Shown piece by piece: positions 25,101 through 38,621 of a stretch of 64,000 nt of DNA (its first letter is position 1; every line of letters starts with the position of its first letter). Made by a program: the position numbers and the translations under genes. Below the pieces are notes generated by a model. That model did not search any database and had not been told where the DNA came from. It saw only the letters and a list, made by a program, of their open reading frames with translations. The DNA comes from Yponomeuta sedellus (Eukaryota; Arthropoda; Insecta; Lepidoptera; Yponomeutidae): contig OW203749.1 of the NCBI GenBank assembly GCA_934045075.1, positions 5,360,804 to 5,424,803 of the forward strand, given 5' to 3'.

Positions 25101-28100
25101 ATCGGTCTGGAAGAGATCGCTCTTAGCGATAACACCGCCAATTGTATAACATTACTTAGATTCAAGAATCATGGTTGTGATATTTTTCTGGTTGTGCAAT
25201 AAAGTGTTCTCTATCTATCTATTAATTTTTCTTCTTCTTTTCTTCAGGCTTTATAATGAAGTCCACAGCTGGACACAGCCCTCCCCTGATGCATAATTAA
25301 ATTATGCAAATTTCAATTATTTATGTCTTTTTTTGTACTTAAAACCTGCCGCCACATTTCGCTTCTCAATCTACGTTTTTATCCCGCCAAGGCGGTATAA
25401 TAGTTCTTCTCTCCCCGTTCAGCACTGGGCGAAACGCATGGGCAACAAGTCGGCCCGGCGCGGCGGCAACGTGTCGACCGTGGGCGTGGATATCGGCACG
25501 TGGGTTTACGAGAAGCCGCGCGCCGCACGCGGGCCCGTCACCTTCCGCACCTGGGACTTCGGCGGCCAGCAGGAGTGAGTGCTTTGCGACAAAGGCAACG
25601 GCTCGTTTCATTGCGACCGAATCAACTTACAGTCTGTTAGCTTTTAGAATATACCTCGGCCACTATCGGATATATTCGTGTAATAGAAATATCCGTACTA
25701 CAGACACTTAATTTCGAACTTTAAAAGCTATTTAGACTTTAACCTGCTCTTTATAAAAAATTTCTTCACTATTTTGAAAAGTTATTTCGAATTATATTCT
25801 TTTTAACACTTTCGCTGACGTTTTTAAAATCTATTGTTCTTTTAATTGTTATGTATGCTATAGCATCCGCGCGTCCGCGAAAGGGTTAATGCACTAACCC
25901 GTGCTAAGGACAATTTTAAAAACCTATTTAGAGGCTAAAATACAGAGAGTATTATTGTAAAGACGTTCGAAATTTCACTGTCTTTAAATCGCCCATTGGC
26001 TCTGTTGGGAGAGCGCTGGCACGGTTAGCCAGAGGTCGCAAGTTCTAGTCCCGGCATGGGTGGAATTTTTAGCCTCTAAATAGGTTTTTAAAATGGTCCT
26101 TAGCACGGGTTAGTGCATTAAAAATAATATAATACTGTCTTGTGTCAGGATGGTCATTACCATCCGTGGTCGTCCAACACAATGGTGTCAACTGAAAGAG
26201 AGGATTTGCAGCTATAAAGCGGTATCATTACTATAAGATAATAGTTTATTTTTCTGTCCACATATTACATTCGTATACAAAAAAACATTGGATAAATGAT
26301 ACAATACAACAGAATGCACTATTTGTGGAAAGACTGGAGCCTAAACTAGATGAAAAGATCTGTATCTTAGGTTTCCAGGCCTCCCGGTCTGCAAAAGAAC
26401 GGTATCATATTCGACGCGTCATCAGCATAAGTTTGTATAAAAAATTACACATGTTTGTAAAACTTATATAAAAGAAAGTAAGATGTATGTATGTAAGTGT
26501 GGACGACGAACAGTGGGCAGGCCCTCCACCAGATGGACCCTAGGGTCTAATACTTACATAGTTTTTGAATAGAATGATGTTAGCACGGCAATGGTTGTTA
26601 TTTGCCTCAATTTGGTAGTCTAATCGCAATAGCAGTTCAATGTCATTCTAGGGGTGTAACCCGCGCAAATTAAACAGGCATGCCTCGCAAAGAAGAACGA
26701 ATCGCGAGAGGCGCCGCGTTAAGCACGGGTTGTACCATTACAATGCGATTTATTACCAGACTATCGATAGTGCGAATGAAACGACCATTCAAATTCAAAT
26801 TCAAATAATTTTATTTCAACGTAAAGAATTTACATTCTATTTGCTGAATGTCAATGTACAATGTAAAGTGTAAGCCGCCGCCTTCGGGCCGTATTGTAGT
26901 GGAGAAAAAGGCAGCGGAAAAAAAAACTCCACTCTGACCATCTTTTCTCAAATCATCTTAAAACTAAATACATCAGTTGCCATATGTAAACCTAATAAGA
27001 TTTCATGATTGCCATTAACAACCCTAAATGCCAAAGCATTAGTCAAATGTCTCACAATAATAGGGGAAAACATAAGTGCTGCGGCCAGACACACGAACAG
27101 CACTCGTTCACGAGCATAACGCAGTGCTCAGCCATCACCAGTCTCAACCATTTTGGAGGGAGATAGATGACCCGAACACCACGCTACCATTCGAATGATC
27201 TTTAGCAAACTTGCAGTTAAGTTTTTGTCAGTTATATAATGTATCATATAGTTATTAATATGCAATCACGTCGTCTGTACACACTTGTATTATAAAATAT
27301 ATGTTATACTTAGTTATACTTAACAATAAAATCGCGGTGGAATTGGTTTACTACCACGGATTAGGATCGTTTATATAGTCGTCTATTCTATAATATGCCT
27401 TTTTACATAGCGAATTTTTAATGAAAGTTTTAAATTTATTTTCAGACAAGCATAGAACACGTTCTGGAATTTTGTTGTAAAAACGAACGCAGTAACCTAC
27501 AAATGATGTGCCTACCTTGGCTAATCGGGATTTAGTACAAGCAACCTTGTTTCTATTCCTTGTGTTTACGTTATGAACGTCCCTATTTAATTTAAACATT
27601 GTTATATTTTTTCGGACATACATTATATTATCGAATATATATTGGCAAGCCAGTGTAAGAATGCCTATTTCTTTAAAACGCTCCCTTAGCGATTCTCTAC
27701 TGTTTAAGTTGTAAATAGCTCTTATTGCTCTTTTTTGCAAGACAAATATGGTTTCTATATCTGCTGCCCGTCCCCATAATAACAAACCATACGACATGAC
27801 ACTGTGAAAATAACTAAAATAGACCAGCCTCGCCGTCGACACGTCTGTAAGTTGTCTAATTTTTCTGACTGCAAACGCTGCTGAACTCAACCGACCCGAC
27901 AGTTTTCCAATATGCTGACCCCATTGCAGTTTTGAGTCTATCGTTATACCTAAAAAAAGCGTGGACTCTACCAGCTCTAGCCTCTCACCAGATATTTTTA
28001 AACTCGTGTCAACATTTTTAACATTGGGTAGTGAGAATTTGATGCATTTTGTCTTTTTTGCATTTAGCATCAGATTGTTTATAGTGAACCAGTTTAGAAT

Positions 28101-29958
28101 AGTAGATAAAGCATTGTTTACATCGTCTACATTACTTATACCTCTCTTTACTTTAAAAATTAAGGAAGTATCATCTGCAAACAACACTATCTGCGAAAGC
28201 TTTTCTACTAGGTAGGGCAAATCATTTATATATACCAAAAAAAGGAACGGACCCAGTATAGAACCTTGAGGAACTCCTACTTTTACATCAGAACCCGAGG
28301 ATTTAACTCTATTAATATCAACCTTTACAGTTCTGTCTGTTAAGTAAGATCGAAGAAGACTTAGTGATTTATTACTTAAACCATATCGGTGCAATTTTAT
28401 GAGAAGTGTTTCGTGGTCAACGCAGTCAAACGCCTTAGAAAGGTCACAGAAAACCCCAATGGCATCCTGCGACTCTTCCCACGCCTCAAAGATATGCTTT
28501 ACTAACGCTATGCCTGCTTCCGTCGTTGAGCGGCCTTTTGTAAACCCGAACTGTTTCTCATGGAAGAGCTTATTTATACTAAAATGAGTTTGCAATTGAT
28601 GTAATATTACTTTCTCAAAAACTTTACTTAGCACCGGCAGTATTGCTATAGGTCTGAAATTATTTGGATCTTCACTATCACCAGTTTTAAACAAGGGTAC
28701 GATTTTACTTAACTTTAATAGATTAGGAAAGGTTCCCTGGTCAACACATTTATTAAAAATCAAAGCAAGGTAAGGTGCTAGAATATTGATTACAGTGGAT
28801 ATTAATTTAACCGATAACCCCCACAAATCTTCAGTCTTTTTTAAGTTTAACTCTTTAAATGTTTTGACAATAGTTAAGGTAGTTATATGGGAGAATTGGA
28901 AGTCAACTTTACATGGATTTGTACTTTCCAAAAGTAAGGTATCGGCTAATTGGGAGGAAGAATTTAAGCTAGCCGTTATATGCAGTGGCATGTTTTTAAA
29001 AAAAGTTTGAAATATTTCTGCTATGTCCTTCTTCGAATTAACTAACTTACCTTCGATCTTCAACGCAAATCCCTGGTCCTTAGGTCTCGTTTTACCTGTT
29101 TCTTTGTTAATTACTTGCCAGACTGTTTTTATTTTATTAGTAGACGCCATAATTTTTTTACTTATACTTATCGATTTGGCTGTTAAACAAGTTTGTCTAA
29201 AAGTTTTTGAATATTTTTTTACGTACTCTTTGAACGTCGGATCGTGATTGAATTGTTTTTCTTCATACAATTCATAAAGCCTTTTCCTACTTCTATATAT
29301 ACCTGGCGTTGCCCATTCTGAAAACCCGCTTTTTAACTCTGTAATTTTTTTTACGTTAAAAACAAGTTCAAATTCTTTTGATATGGTTGAAAACAATACT
29401 TGATATAACGTATTCGGATCATTGCTATCGAAATTCAACGAATTTAACTTTATGTTTATATTTTTTTTAAATAATTCAATTTTTTTCTCTGTTATTGGCC
29501 TACAATTTAATTCATTGCATTTTTTTGCTTCCAGTACTGACGGTAGGAAGTCACATTACCGGACTAATATGACTCTATGGAACAACTATGCATTTTAGAG
29601 ACTGGCCCCCTGGTTACGGTGGCGGGGAGTCGCTGGATGCGGACGGCATAAGACCGTGAGGCTTGGAAAACCATGAGGCAGGCTTATGTCCTGCAGTGGG
29701 CGTAAGGGCTTGTAAGGGACGACCCAGGCGGACATACATCGACCAAATAGGGGATGTATTAGCAAAGGATAAGATAAAAAGTACCCGGAACCGGTGTGCG
29801 TGCATGCAACGACTTATGAACGTTGATGAAGCGAAGGTGATCTGTCGGGATCGTGGCAAGTGGCAGTCCCTGGTCTCTGCCTACCCCTCTGGGATATAGG
29901 CGTGAGGTTATGTATGTATGTATGTATGTATGTATGTATGTATGTATGTATGTATGTA

Positions 29959-30000
<42 letters not shown>

Positions 30001-33000
30001 TGTGTGTGTGTATGTATATGTATGTATGTATGTATGTATGTACGTGATGGTGATGATATGCCAAAGATTTTACTCTGTCTACTTAACAATGTTTTTTGCC
30101 AGGTATTACGCGACGCATCAGTACTTCCTGTCCAGGAGATCGCTCTACTTGGTAGTCTGGAAGGTCACTGATGGAAGGAAAGGCTTGGCGGGCGCTCTAC
30201 AGTGGCTCAGGTATGATCATCAATAGGCGTGACGACTGTACGGTCAGCAACTACTGAAAGTACATTGACGCACGAGGTAAATTGCGCAAGTAGCAGGAAA
30301 TAAGCGGACGGCGCAATTCACTTTTACGATACACTAGTTTATTTAGGTTTAGCTACAATTTGGCTCGCATGTAACCAACATTTACATTCAACAAGAAACA
30401 GTGAAGTTTTTAAATATTTTTTTTGATTGGTTCAAACAACCCGCGACAACTATAAGAACGAGCAAGTGTTTGTTTTCAGATCCATACAAGCGAGAGCGCC
30501 GGGTTCGCCTGTTATCATGGTGGCGACCCATTATGATCAAGTGCCAAATGTAAGTATATTTTCTCGTGTTTTTTTTTATTTATTTAAAGGCCTAGCCGAA
30601 CAGAGTGATTTGAATCAGTCACTTGAGTTAAGCAACAACAGGCGCGGTCAGGTGTAAGAGGGGTGACTACCGCTAGTGGCATTTTTTCCGAGCGCTTCCG
30701 TTCTTCGCAATGCATGCTTAGCCGTTGGTGCCGGCTGTCGTATAATGGCAGTCGTTAAGCCATGTCAAAGGCCTTGTGGGTGGCTTGATAACTTCTGACA
30801 GTAAGGCCCCCCTGTCTTACAATCCTCCACCAACCCGGACTTGGCCCCCGTGGTGGAGTATGGCCTAACCTTCCTGCGCTGCAGGAAGAGACCTGTGCCC
30901 CAGCAGTGGGGACATACAAAGGGTTGATATCAATCATCAAATTAATGTCAATAATAATTCAATAATAATAATTCAAAGTTGAATTTCTCAATAACGTAAG
31001 TATAAGATAAGATGAGATGAGATGAGATGAGATAAGAATATTCTTTATTGTACACACCAGAAAATAATGATGAGATGAGATAAGATTATTCTTTATTGAT
31101 AGAAGTATAGTGATATTTTTTCAAATAAGTTACAGCAGCACTTGTTACATAATTAATTGATTTACAAAAGAGGTGCGTAGGTGCATTACTCATGGTTCAA
31201 CGGCGGTCCACAAACTAGGCGAGGCCTGTACCTTGGGGACTTTATTATTAAGATACTAAGATTATTCATCATCAACCCATTATGTCCACACCGAGGGGCA
31301 CGGGTCTCTTCCCTGCGGAGGGTATAAGCCACACTCCACCACGGGGGCATGTCCGGATTGGTGGAGGCTTGCAAGACTAGTGGCCGGTCTTACTGTCAGA
31401 AGTTTTCAAGACGCCCTAAGGCCTCTGACTTGACTTAACGGCTGCCATCTATCGACGGTTGCCGGCAACGATGGCTTACCGTGCCTTGCGAAGCACGGAA
31501 TCGCTTGGAAAAATGCCACTAGCGTTAGTTACAACAATACAAATACAAAATACAAAATCTTTATTCTTTATCTTCATAATTTTTCGGTACATAGTAATTG
31601 GAATCAAGTTTTAAGCATACAATGCCTGTACTAGGTGACTCCGCTCTTCCATACCATAAATCTAGTTTAGTTTGAGATGATATTACGAAAGAAAAAATAA
31701 ATAGAAAAGTAATTTAGCCAACTATGTGTGTGAGTGAGAGTGTGAGTGGGTGTGTGTGTGTGTGAGAGGGTGTGTGTGTGTGCGTAAGTGGGTGTGCGTG
31801 TGTGTTTGTATTTATGTGAGTTACGGGACGGTCACCCAACCAGCACCTGACCGCGCCTATTGTGGCTTCACTCAAGTGATTGATTCCAATCTCTCGGCTC
31901 CACTAGGCCACTAGCTATAGTTTATAATCTCTATAGTATACCTAACAACTAATAATAATAACCGTCAGTAACTCGAACACCCGTTAAAGGCCTTTTTACT
32001 AAAAACAGTTTTTTTTTCTAAGTACGTCACCCACCCATGCACTGAACGCGCCCTATGTTGCTTAACATTCGTGATCGCATAACATCACTCAGGCAGCTGG
32101 GGCTACGAGCAATTCAATTTATTAAGATACGAGTACTTGAATTAAAGACGACCTCTGTGGCGTAGCGGTAACGCGTTTGCCTACCATGCAAGAGGTCCCG
32201 GGTTCGAATCTCGGCTGGGAACAAAAAAAAAAGCTCAGGTCTTGGATGTTTACATGTTTGTGATGTCGTTGTTTCTGGTTCCCACGACACAGGGTATCCT
32301 AGTGTGGGGCCAGAAGCAATGTGTATGTGCTTGTATGTAAATGGTATGTTATGTAAAAATTTTATTTCACAGTGCAACCTGCCTGAGAACGAGAGTCCTG
32401 AATGCCTGCAGCGCGTCATCCGCTCTCAGATAATGGGCGCGGCCGACGCTGACAAATTGGGGCTGCCACGTGTGTTAGACTCAGTTGAAGTGTCTTGCAG
32501 CACGCGGCATAATATCCGTTTACTGGCCGACATTATTTACTCCATCGCCTACAGCGTCAAGCCTCCGGGTGAGATTATAATTTAGTATTCTCCTTCTTAG
32601 ACTGTCGATGGGGAGCCATCGTGGTGGAAGGATTAGCGTTAGTGACTAACTGAGTGTTGCCCAGGGTGCGCGTGTTAGCTTTTAGAATACACCTCGGCTA
32701 CTATCGGATATATTCGTGTAATAGAAATATCAGAACTAATATGACTTTAATGGACTGTATAAAAATGCTTTTATTTTTCAAACTATCCGTTTACTAATCT
32801 TCAATCACAGTTCAATTCGCTTTTCTTACAACTTTTCAACTTTACTTGATCGTTAGTATTTATCAACTCTTAATTATCAACTGCCTTTAGCCTTTACCAG
32901 TAGGTAGTCGGGGCTGTAAGTGATGCAATTTGCTTAAGCCAGATGTCGCTGCCTGTACGTAATACAGAGAATAGTGTAAGGAGGTTCGAAATTTCACTGA

Positions 33001-36000
33001 TGCCGGTGAGTAGCCCATTGGCTCAATTGGTAGAGCGCTGGCACGGATAGCCAGAGGTTGCGGGTTCGAATCCCGGCATGGGTGAAATTTTTAGCCTCTA
33101 TATAGGTTTTTGATCGTTAGTATTTATCAACTCTCAATTATCAACTGACTCGGGCGCCCCGCTATTTATACCAAACCCTATCATCCATCCCTTTCTAGCA
33201 AATATATCTATCTCACTCGCACAATATATACCTATCCTTCTTTTACATATATGTCTTTCTCACTCGCACACTTCGAGAAGGTTCGATATCTTTCCATACC
33301 TCTTGGAAGTTTCCAGAATGTTCCCGAATGATCAAGTACGTAATATTATACTTATAATCTCTCCACTCTACTTACTAATCTAGAAACTGCGGGAAGTACC
33401 CGGAAAGACATCGTAGGTACTAGAAAACCATAGAACGCTCCAGAATATCGTCTGGAAGTACCTAAGATCGCATCGAAGGTAATAGAAATACGTTCTAGAA
33501 AACTATCGAACATTCCAGAATATCTTTCTATCTCTGTCTTACAAATAGCTATCTCTCTGTAGCACGTAGAATATTCTGGAAGGTTCCCTTGTCTCTACAC
33601 ACATGAGTAGTTATTACGTAATCTACCTGCACCTAGCATCTAGATTATTCTAAACGGTTCGATTACACTCTCGCCGTCCGTAACATATGACACTTAATTT
33701 TGATATCGGAACTACGAGGGAGGATAAAAAAGTAGTGAGAATGAGATAGAATATAATGACTATTAATAACCTAATAATTTATTTTTCTACATAGTCTCGG
33801 AGCCGCTCTTCACACCGAGTCCAGCGGTTTTCCAATTTTAAAATCCCTTTCAAGAAAAAGTTTTGTCTTGCTAAAAGCTCTCCACGGCATCCGTCACCTA
33901 GTTATCGTCTTCGTAGCTGTTTCCCCTCAAGTATTCTTTCAACTTGGGGAACAGATAAAAATAGCTAGAAATGAATGAAATGAAATAGTTTATTTGCGTG
34001 AAATGTCGTACAATTGGTGGTCAGTATAATAAATAGCGGTCTACACATTTCACACGTCCAGGTATACAAAAATTATGTTTAAAAGTATAATTATTAAAGT
34101 ATAAAATAATATAATTATTTACATAACAGATAATTATACTATTTTTATTTTTAATGCACTAACCCGTGCTAAGGAACAAATTTAAAAACCTATTTAGAGG
34201 CTAAAAATTTCACCCATGCCGGGATTCGAACCCGCAACCTCTGGCTATCCGTGCCAGAGGTTGCGGGTTCGAATCCCGGCATGGGTGAAATTTTTAGCCT
34301 CTAAATAGGTTTTTAAATTTGTTCCTTAGCACGGGTTAGTGCATTAAAAATAAAAATAGTATAATTATCTTACACTAGTAACTATCTTAAGTAATGCAAT
34401 TTGCTTAAGTCAGATGTCGCTGCCTGTACGTAATACAGAGAATAGTGTAAAGAGGTTCGAAATTTCACTGATGCCGGTGAGTAGCCCATTGGCTCAATTG
34501 GTAGAGCGCTGGCACGGATAGCCAGAGGTTGCGGGTTCGAATCCCGGCATGGGTGAAATTTTTAGCCTCTATATAGGTTTTTGATCGTTAGTATTTATCA
34601 ACTCTCAATTATCAACTGACTCGGGCGCCCCGCTATTTATACCAAACCCTATCATCCATCCCTTTCTAGCAAATATATCTATCTCACTCGCACAATATAT
34701 ACCTATCCTTCTTTTACATATATGTCTTTCTCACTCGCACACTTCGAGAAGGTTCGATATCTTTCCATACCTCTTGGAAGTTTCCAGAATGTTCCCGAAT
34801 GATCAAGTACGTAATATTATACTTATAATCTCTCCACTCTACTTACTAATCTAGAAACTGCGGGAAGTACCCGGAAAGACATCGTAGGTACTAGAAAACC
34901 ATAGAACGCTCCAGAATATCGTCTGGAAGTACCTAAGATCGCATCGAAGGTAATAGAAATACGTTCTAGAAAACTATCGAACATTCCAGAATATCTTTCT
35001 ATCTCTGTCTTACAAATAGCTATCTCTCTGTAGCACGTAGAATATTCTGGAAGGTTCCCTTGTCTCTACACACATGAGTAGTTATTACGTAATCTACCTG
35101 CACCTAGCATCTAGATTATTCTAAACGGTTCGATTACACTCTCGCCGTCCGTAACATATGACACTTAATTTTGATATCGGAACTACGAGGGGGGATAAAA
35201 AAGTAGTGAGAATGAGATAGAATATAATGACTATTAATAACCTAATAATTTATTTTTCTACATAGTCTCGGAGCCGCTCTTCACACCGAGTCCAGCGGTT
35301 TTCCAATTTTAAAATCCCTTTCAAGAAAAAGTTTTGTCTTGCTAAAAGCTCTCCACGGCATCCGTCACCTAGTTATCGTCTTCGTAGCTGTTTCCCCTCA
35401 AGTATTCTTTCAACTTGGGGAACAGATAAAAATAGCTAGAAATGAATGAAATGAAATAGTTTATTTGCGTGAAATGTCGTACAATTGGTGGTCAGTATAA
35501 TAAATAGCGGTCTACACATTTCACACGTCCAGGTATACAAAAATTATGTTTAAAAGTATAATTATTGAAGTATAAAATAATATAATTATTTACATAACAG
35601 ATAATTATACTATTTTTATTTTTAATGCACTAACCCGTGCTAAGGAACAAATTTAAAAACCTATTTAGAGGCTAAAAATTTCACCCATGCCGGGATTCGA
35701 ACCCGCAACCTCTGGCTATCCGTACCAGCGCTCTACCAATTGAGCCAATGGGCGACTCACCGGCATCAGTGAAATTTCGAACCTCTTTACACTATTCTCT
35801 GTATTACGTACAGGCAGCGACATCTGACTTAAGCAAATTGCATTACTTAAGATAGTTACTAGTGTAAGATAATTATACTATTTTTATTTTTAATGCACTA
35901 ACCCGTGCTAAGGAACAAATTTAAAAACCTATTTAGAGGCTAAAAATTTCACCCATGCCGGGATTCGAACCCGCAACCTCTGGCACGGATAGCCAGAGGT

Positions 36001-38585
36001 TGCGGGTTCGAATCCCGGCATGGGTGAAATTTTTAGCCTCTAAATAGGTTTTTAAATATCAGATAATGTTCCTATTTTTTTTTTACAAAAGGTTTATTTG
36101 ATGCTCATTAATCGAATATACGTTTCTTACGGTATATTTATTCTATTTAAAGAGAGATGCTCGTTCACGTTATAAAAACACAATTCGATTAGCCATTTAT
36201 GTAGTGATACCTTAAATCGAGTCAGAGGCAGGTGCTTAATTGACTGTGGGAGCTTATTATATATATAGTGCGTTCACATTAACTTGACGCGTGAGAGAAT
36301 TGGTAGCACTGAGATGTTTACTGTTACCATGTTAAATAAGAAATCATTCCCATTACTTGGGGAAAATAAAAGGATTGAGGGCTTGTTTTACCATCTTCCG
36401 ATTAGGTCCAAAAGCTAATTCACATGTTATGTCCTTGTTACCAATTCTCTCACGCGTCAAGTTAATGTGAACGCACTATAGGCTCCAGATCTGGTGATTT
36501 TTTTTCAGTATTGTGTTTTCAGAAACAAGTTGCAGTATGATGCAATAAAGTATTACATTGTGATCAGTTTTATTTCAACAGTTTGGAAATAGACACTGTT
36601 CTTGAAGTATTTTTGTTTTAAAGCCGTTCTAGTGTCCCACCTCTCGACAAATGCCTCCCCTAGCTCTCCACTCCTCCTGTCACGGTCTATTCCCTACCAC
36701 CCCAGCCTTGAAGATATATCCTCCGACTATATATGAGTATAACATTATAAACGCGAAAGTTTGTATGTATGTATGTATGTATGTATGTATGTATGTATGT
36801 ATGTATGTATGTATGTATGTATGTATGTATGTATGTATGTATGTATGTATGTATGTATGTATGTATGTATGTATGTATGTATGTATGTATGTATGTATGT
36901 ATGTATGTATGTATGTATGTATGTATGGATGGATGGATGGATGGATGGATGGATGGATGGATGGATGTTTGTTTGTCACTCTTTCACGTAAAAACTACGG
37001 AATGGATTCTAATGAAACTACAATAATACAGCTTATACATCCGAATAACACATAGGCTACGATTTAAAAAGATTGAATTGTCCAAAATATGACGATAAGT
37101 GTCAAGTAAGTAGGAAAAAATCTACCATGTGCGTGTTATTCTGGCGTGCGCTGCCACAACCGCTAGAGTTATTTTAGTGCGTGTCAATATTGTCAGGCTG
37201 TTATATTTAAAAATTATTTATGTGATAGTTTGCTACTCGAAATACTAATCCTGCGCAGATGAAGTCGCGGGCGCCAGCTAGTACTACATATTTTTTTATT
37301 ATTTATCGCAAGAACCCTTACAGTTAAACACTAAAGTGTTAACGTTACCTGTTATTTAAGATCATAGTGAAATGAAGACACAAATAAAGTATTGTAGGAC
37401 GCCACCAATCAAAAGCTCCATAGTTTCCCCACTGTTGGGGCACGGGTCTTTTCCTGCACGGCAGGAAGGTTAGGGCATACTCCACCACGGGGGGCAACTC
37501 CGGGTTGGTGGAGGAGTGTAAGACAGTGGCAGGTCTTACTGTCAGAAGTTATCAAGCCGCCCATAAAGCCTCTGACATGGCTTAACGACTGCCATTACAT
37601 GAAAGCCGGCGCCAACGGCTTAACGTGCCTTGCGAAGCACCGAAGCGCTCGAAAAAAATGACACTAACGGCAGTAACGGGACGGTCACCCTTCTTGCAAC
37701 TGAGCGCGCCTATTGTTGCTTAACTCAAGTGATTCATTCTAATCACTCGGTTCGACTAGGACACGAGCGCTTCAGTAGTAGGAGCGCCTCATCATCATCA
37801 GCTCGGTAAACCCCACTGCTAAGTATATGCCTCTTCATTTCCACGCCCACCAACACGGTCTCGCGCTAGTCTCATACACTGTTTGCCGGCCACTTTACTT
37901 AGGTCATCTGACCATCTGGCTGCTGGTCTGCCCACCGACCGTTCCCCCTCCCACGGCCGCCACTCTGTCACTGCCTTCGTCCTTCTACCATCATTCCGCC
38001 TGGCCAAGTGTCCCGCCCACTTCCACTTCAGTGTCGAAGTCCGTAGTATATATTAAGTAGTGTACTACTACTAACTATAGTATTTATTTCGACACGACAT
38101 CTGTGGCGTAGCGGTAGTGCATCTACCTACCATGCAAGAGGTCCCGGGTTCGAATCCCGTCTGGAAACAAATAAAACCCAGGTCTTGGATGTTTACATGT
38201 TTGTGATGTCGCTGTTTCTGGTTCCCACGACACAGGGTATCCTAGTGTGGGGCCAGACGCAATGTACGTGCCTTTATGTAAATGTTATGTTATTAAGGTT
38301 ACAAAATACCTTCGCCGACCCCACATCTCTCTTGCAGGCAGCAAAGAGCCGCTGCTTGAGCAGCGTGTGCCCGCGACCTACCTGGCTCTCGAGGAGTGCG
38401 TCACCCAGCTGGCGAACGAGCTGAAGGAGCCGGTGCTGCGGCATGAAGACTACAAACGACTTGTGAGTGCAAATCTACTTGATATCCGTTGATGAAGCGA
38501 AGGTGATCTGTCAGGATAGAAAGAAAAAAAAATTATAGAAAGAGAGAGAGAGAAAGAGAGAGAGAGAAAGAGAGAGAGAGTGAGT

Positions 38586-38621
<36 letters not shown>

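Larger units (their letters stand above)
33112..34138 (-). mobile_element. Composite core, copy 1: LTR-like heat-shock promoter plus mariner end
   Basis: On the minus strand, heat-shock elements lie upstream of TATAAATAG (33162-33170) and Inr TCAGT (33144-33148). Beyond about 33700 lies a mariner transposase C-terminus, then a LINE-tail-like AATGAAATGAAATAG segment. No internal retroelement genes. The order TATA-Inr-AATAAA suggests an LTR; no hsp coding sequence follows. Confidence 0.6.

Noticed and set aside
32569..33170. A genuine heat-shock protein gene on the minus strand.
   Set aside because: No hsp70 or small hsp coding sequence follows the promoter-like region; AATAAA comes first.
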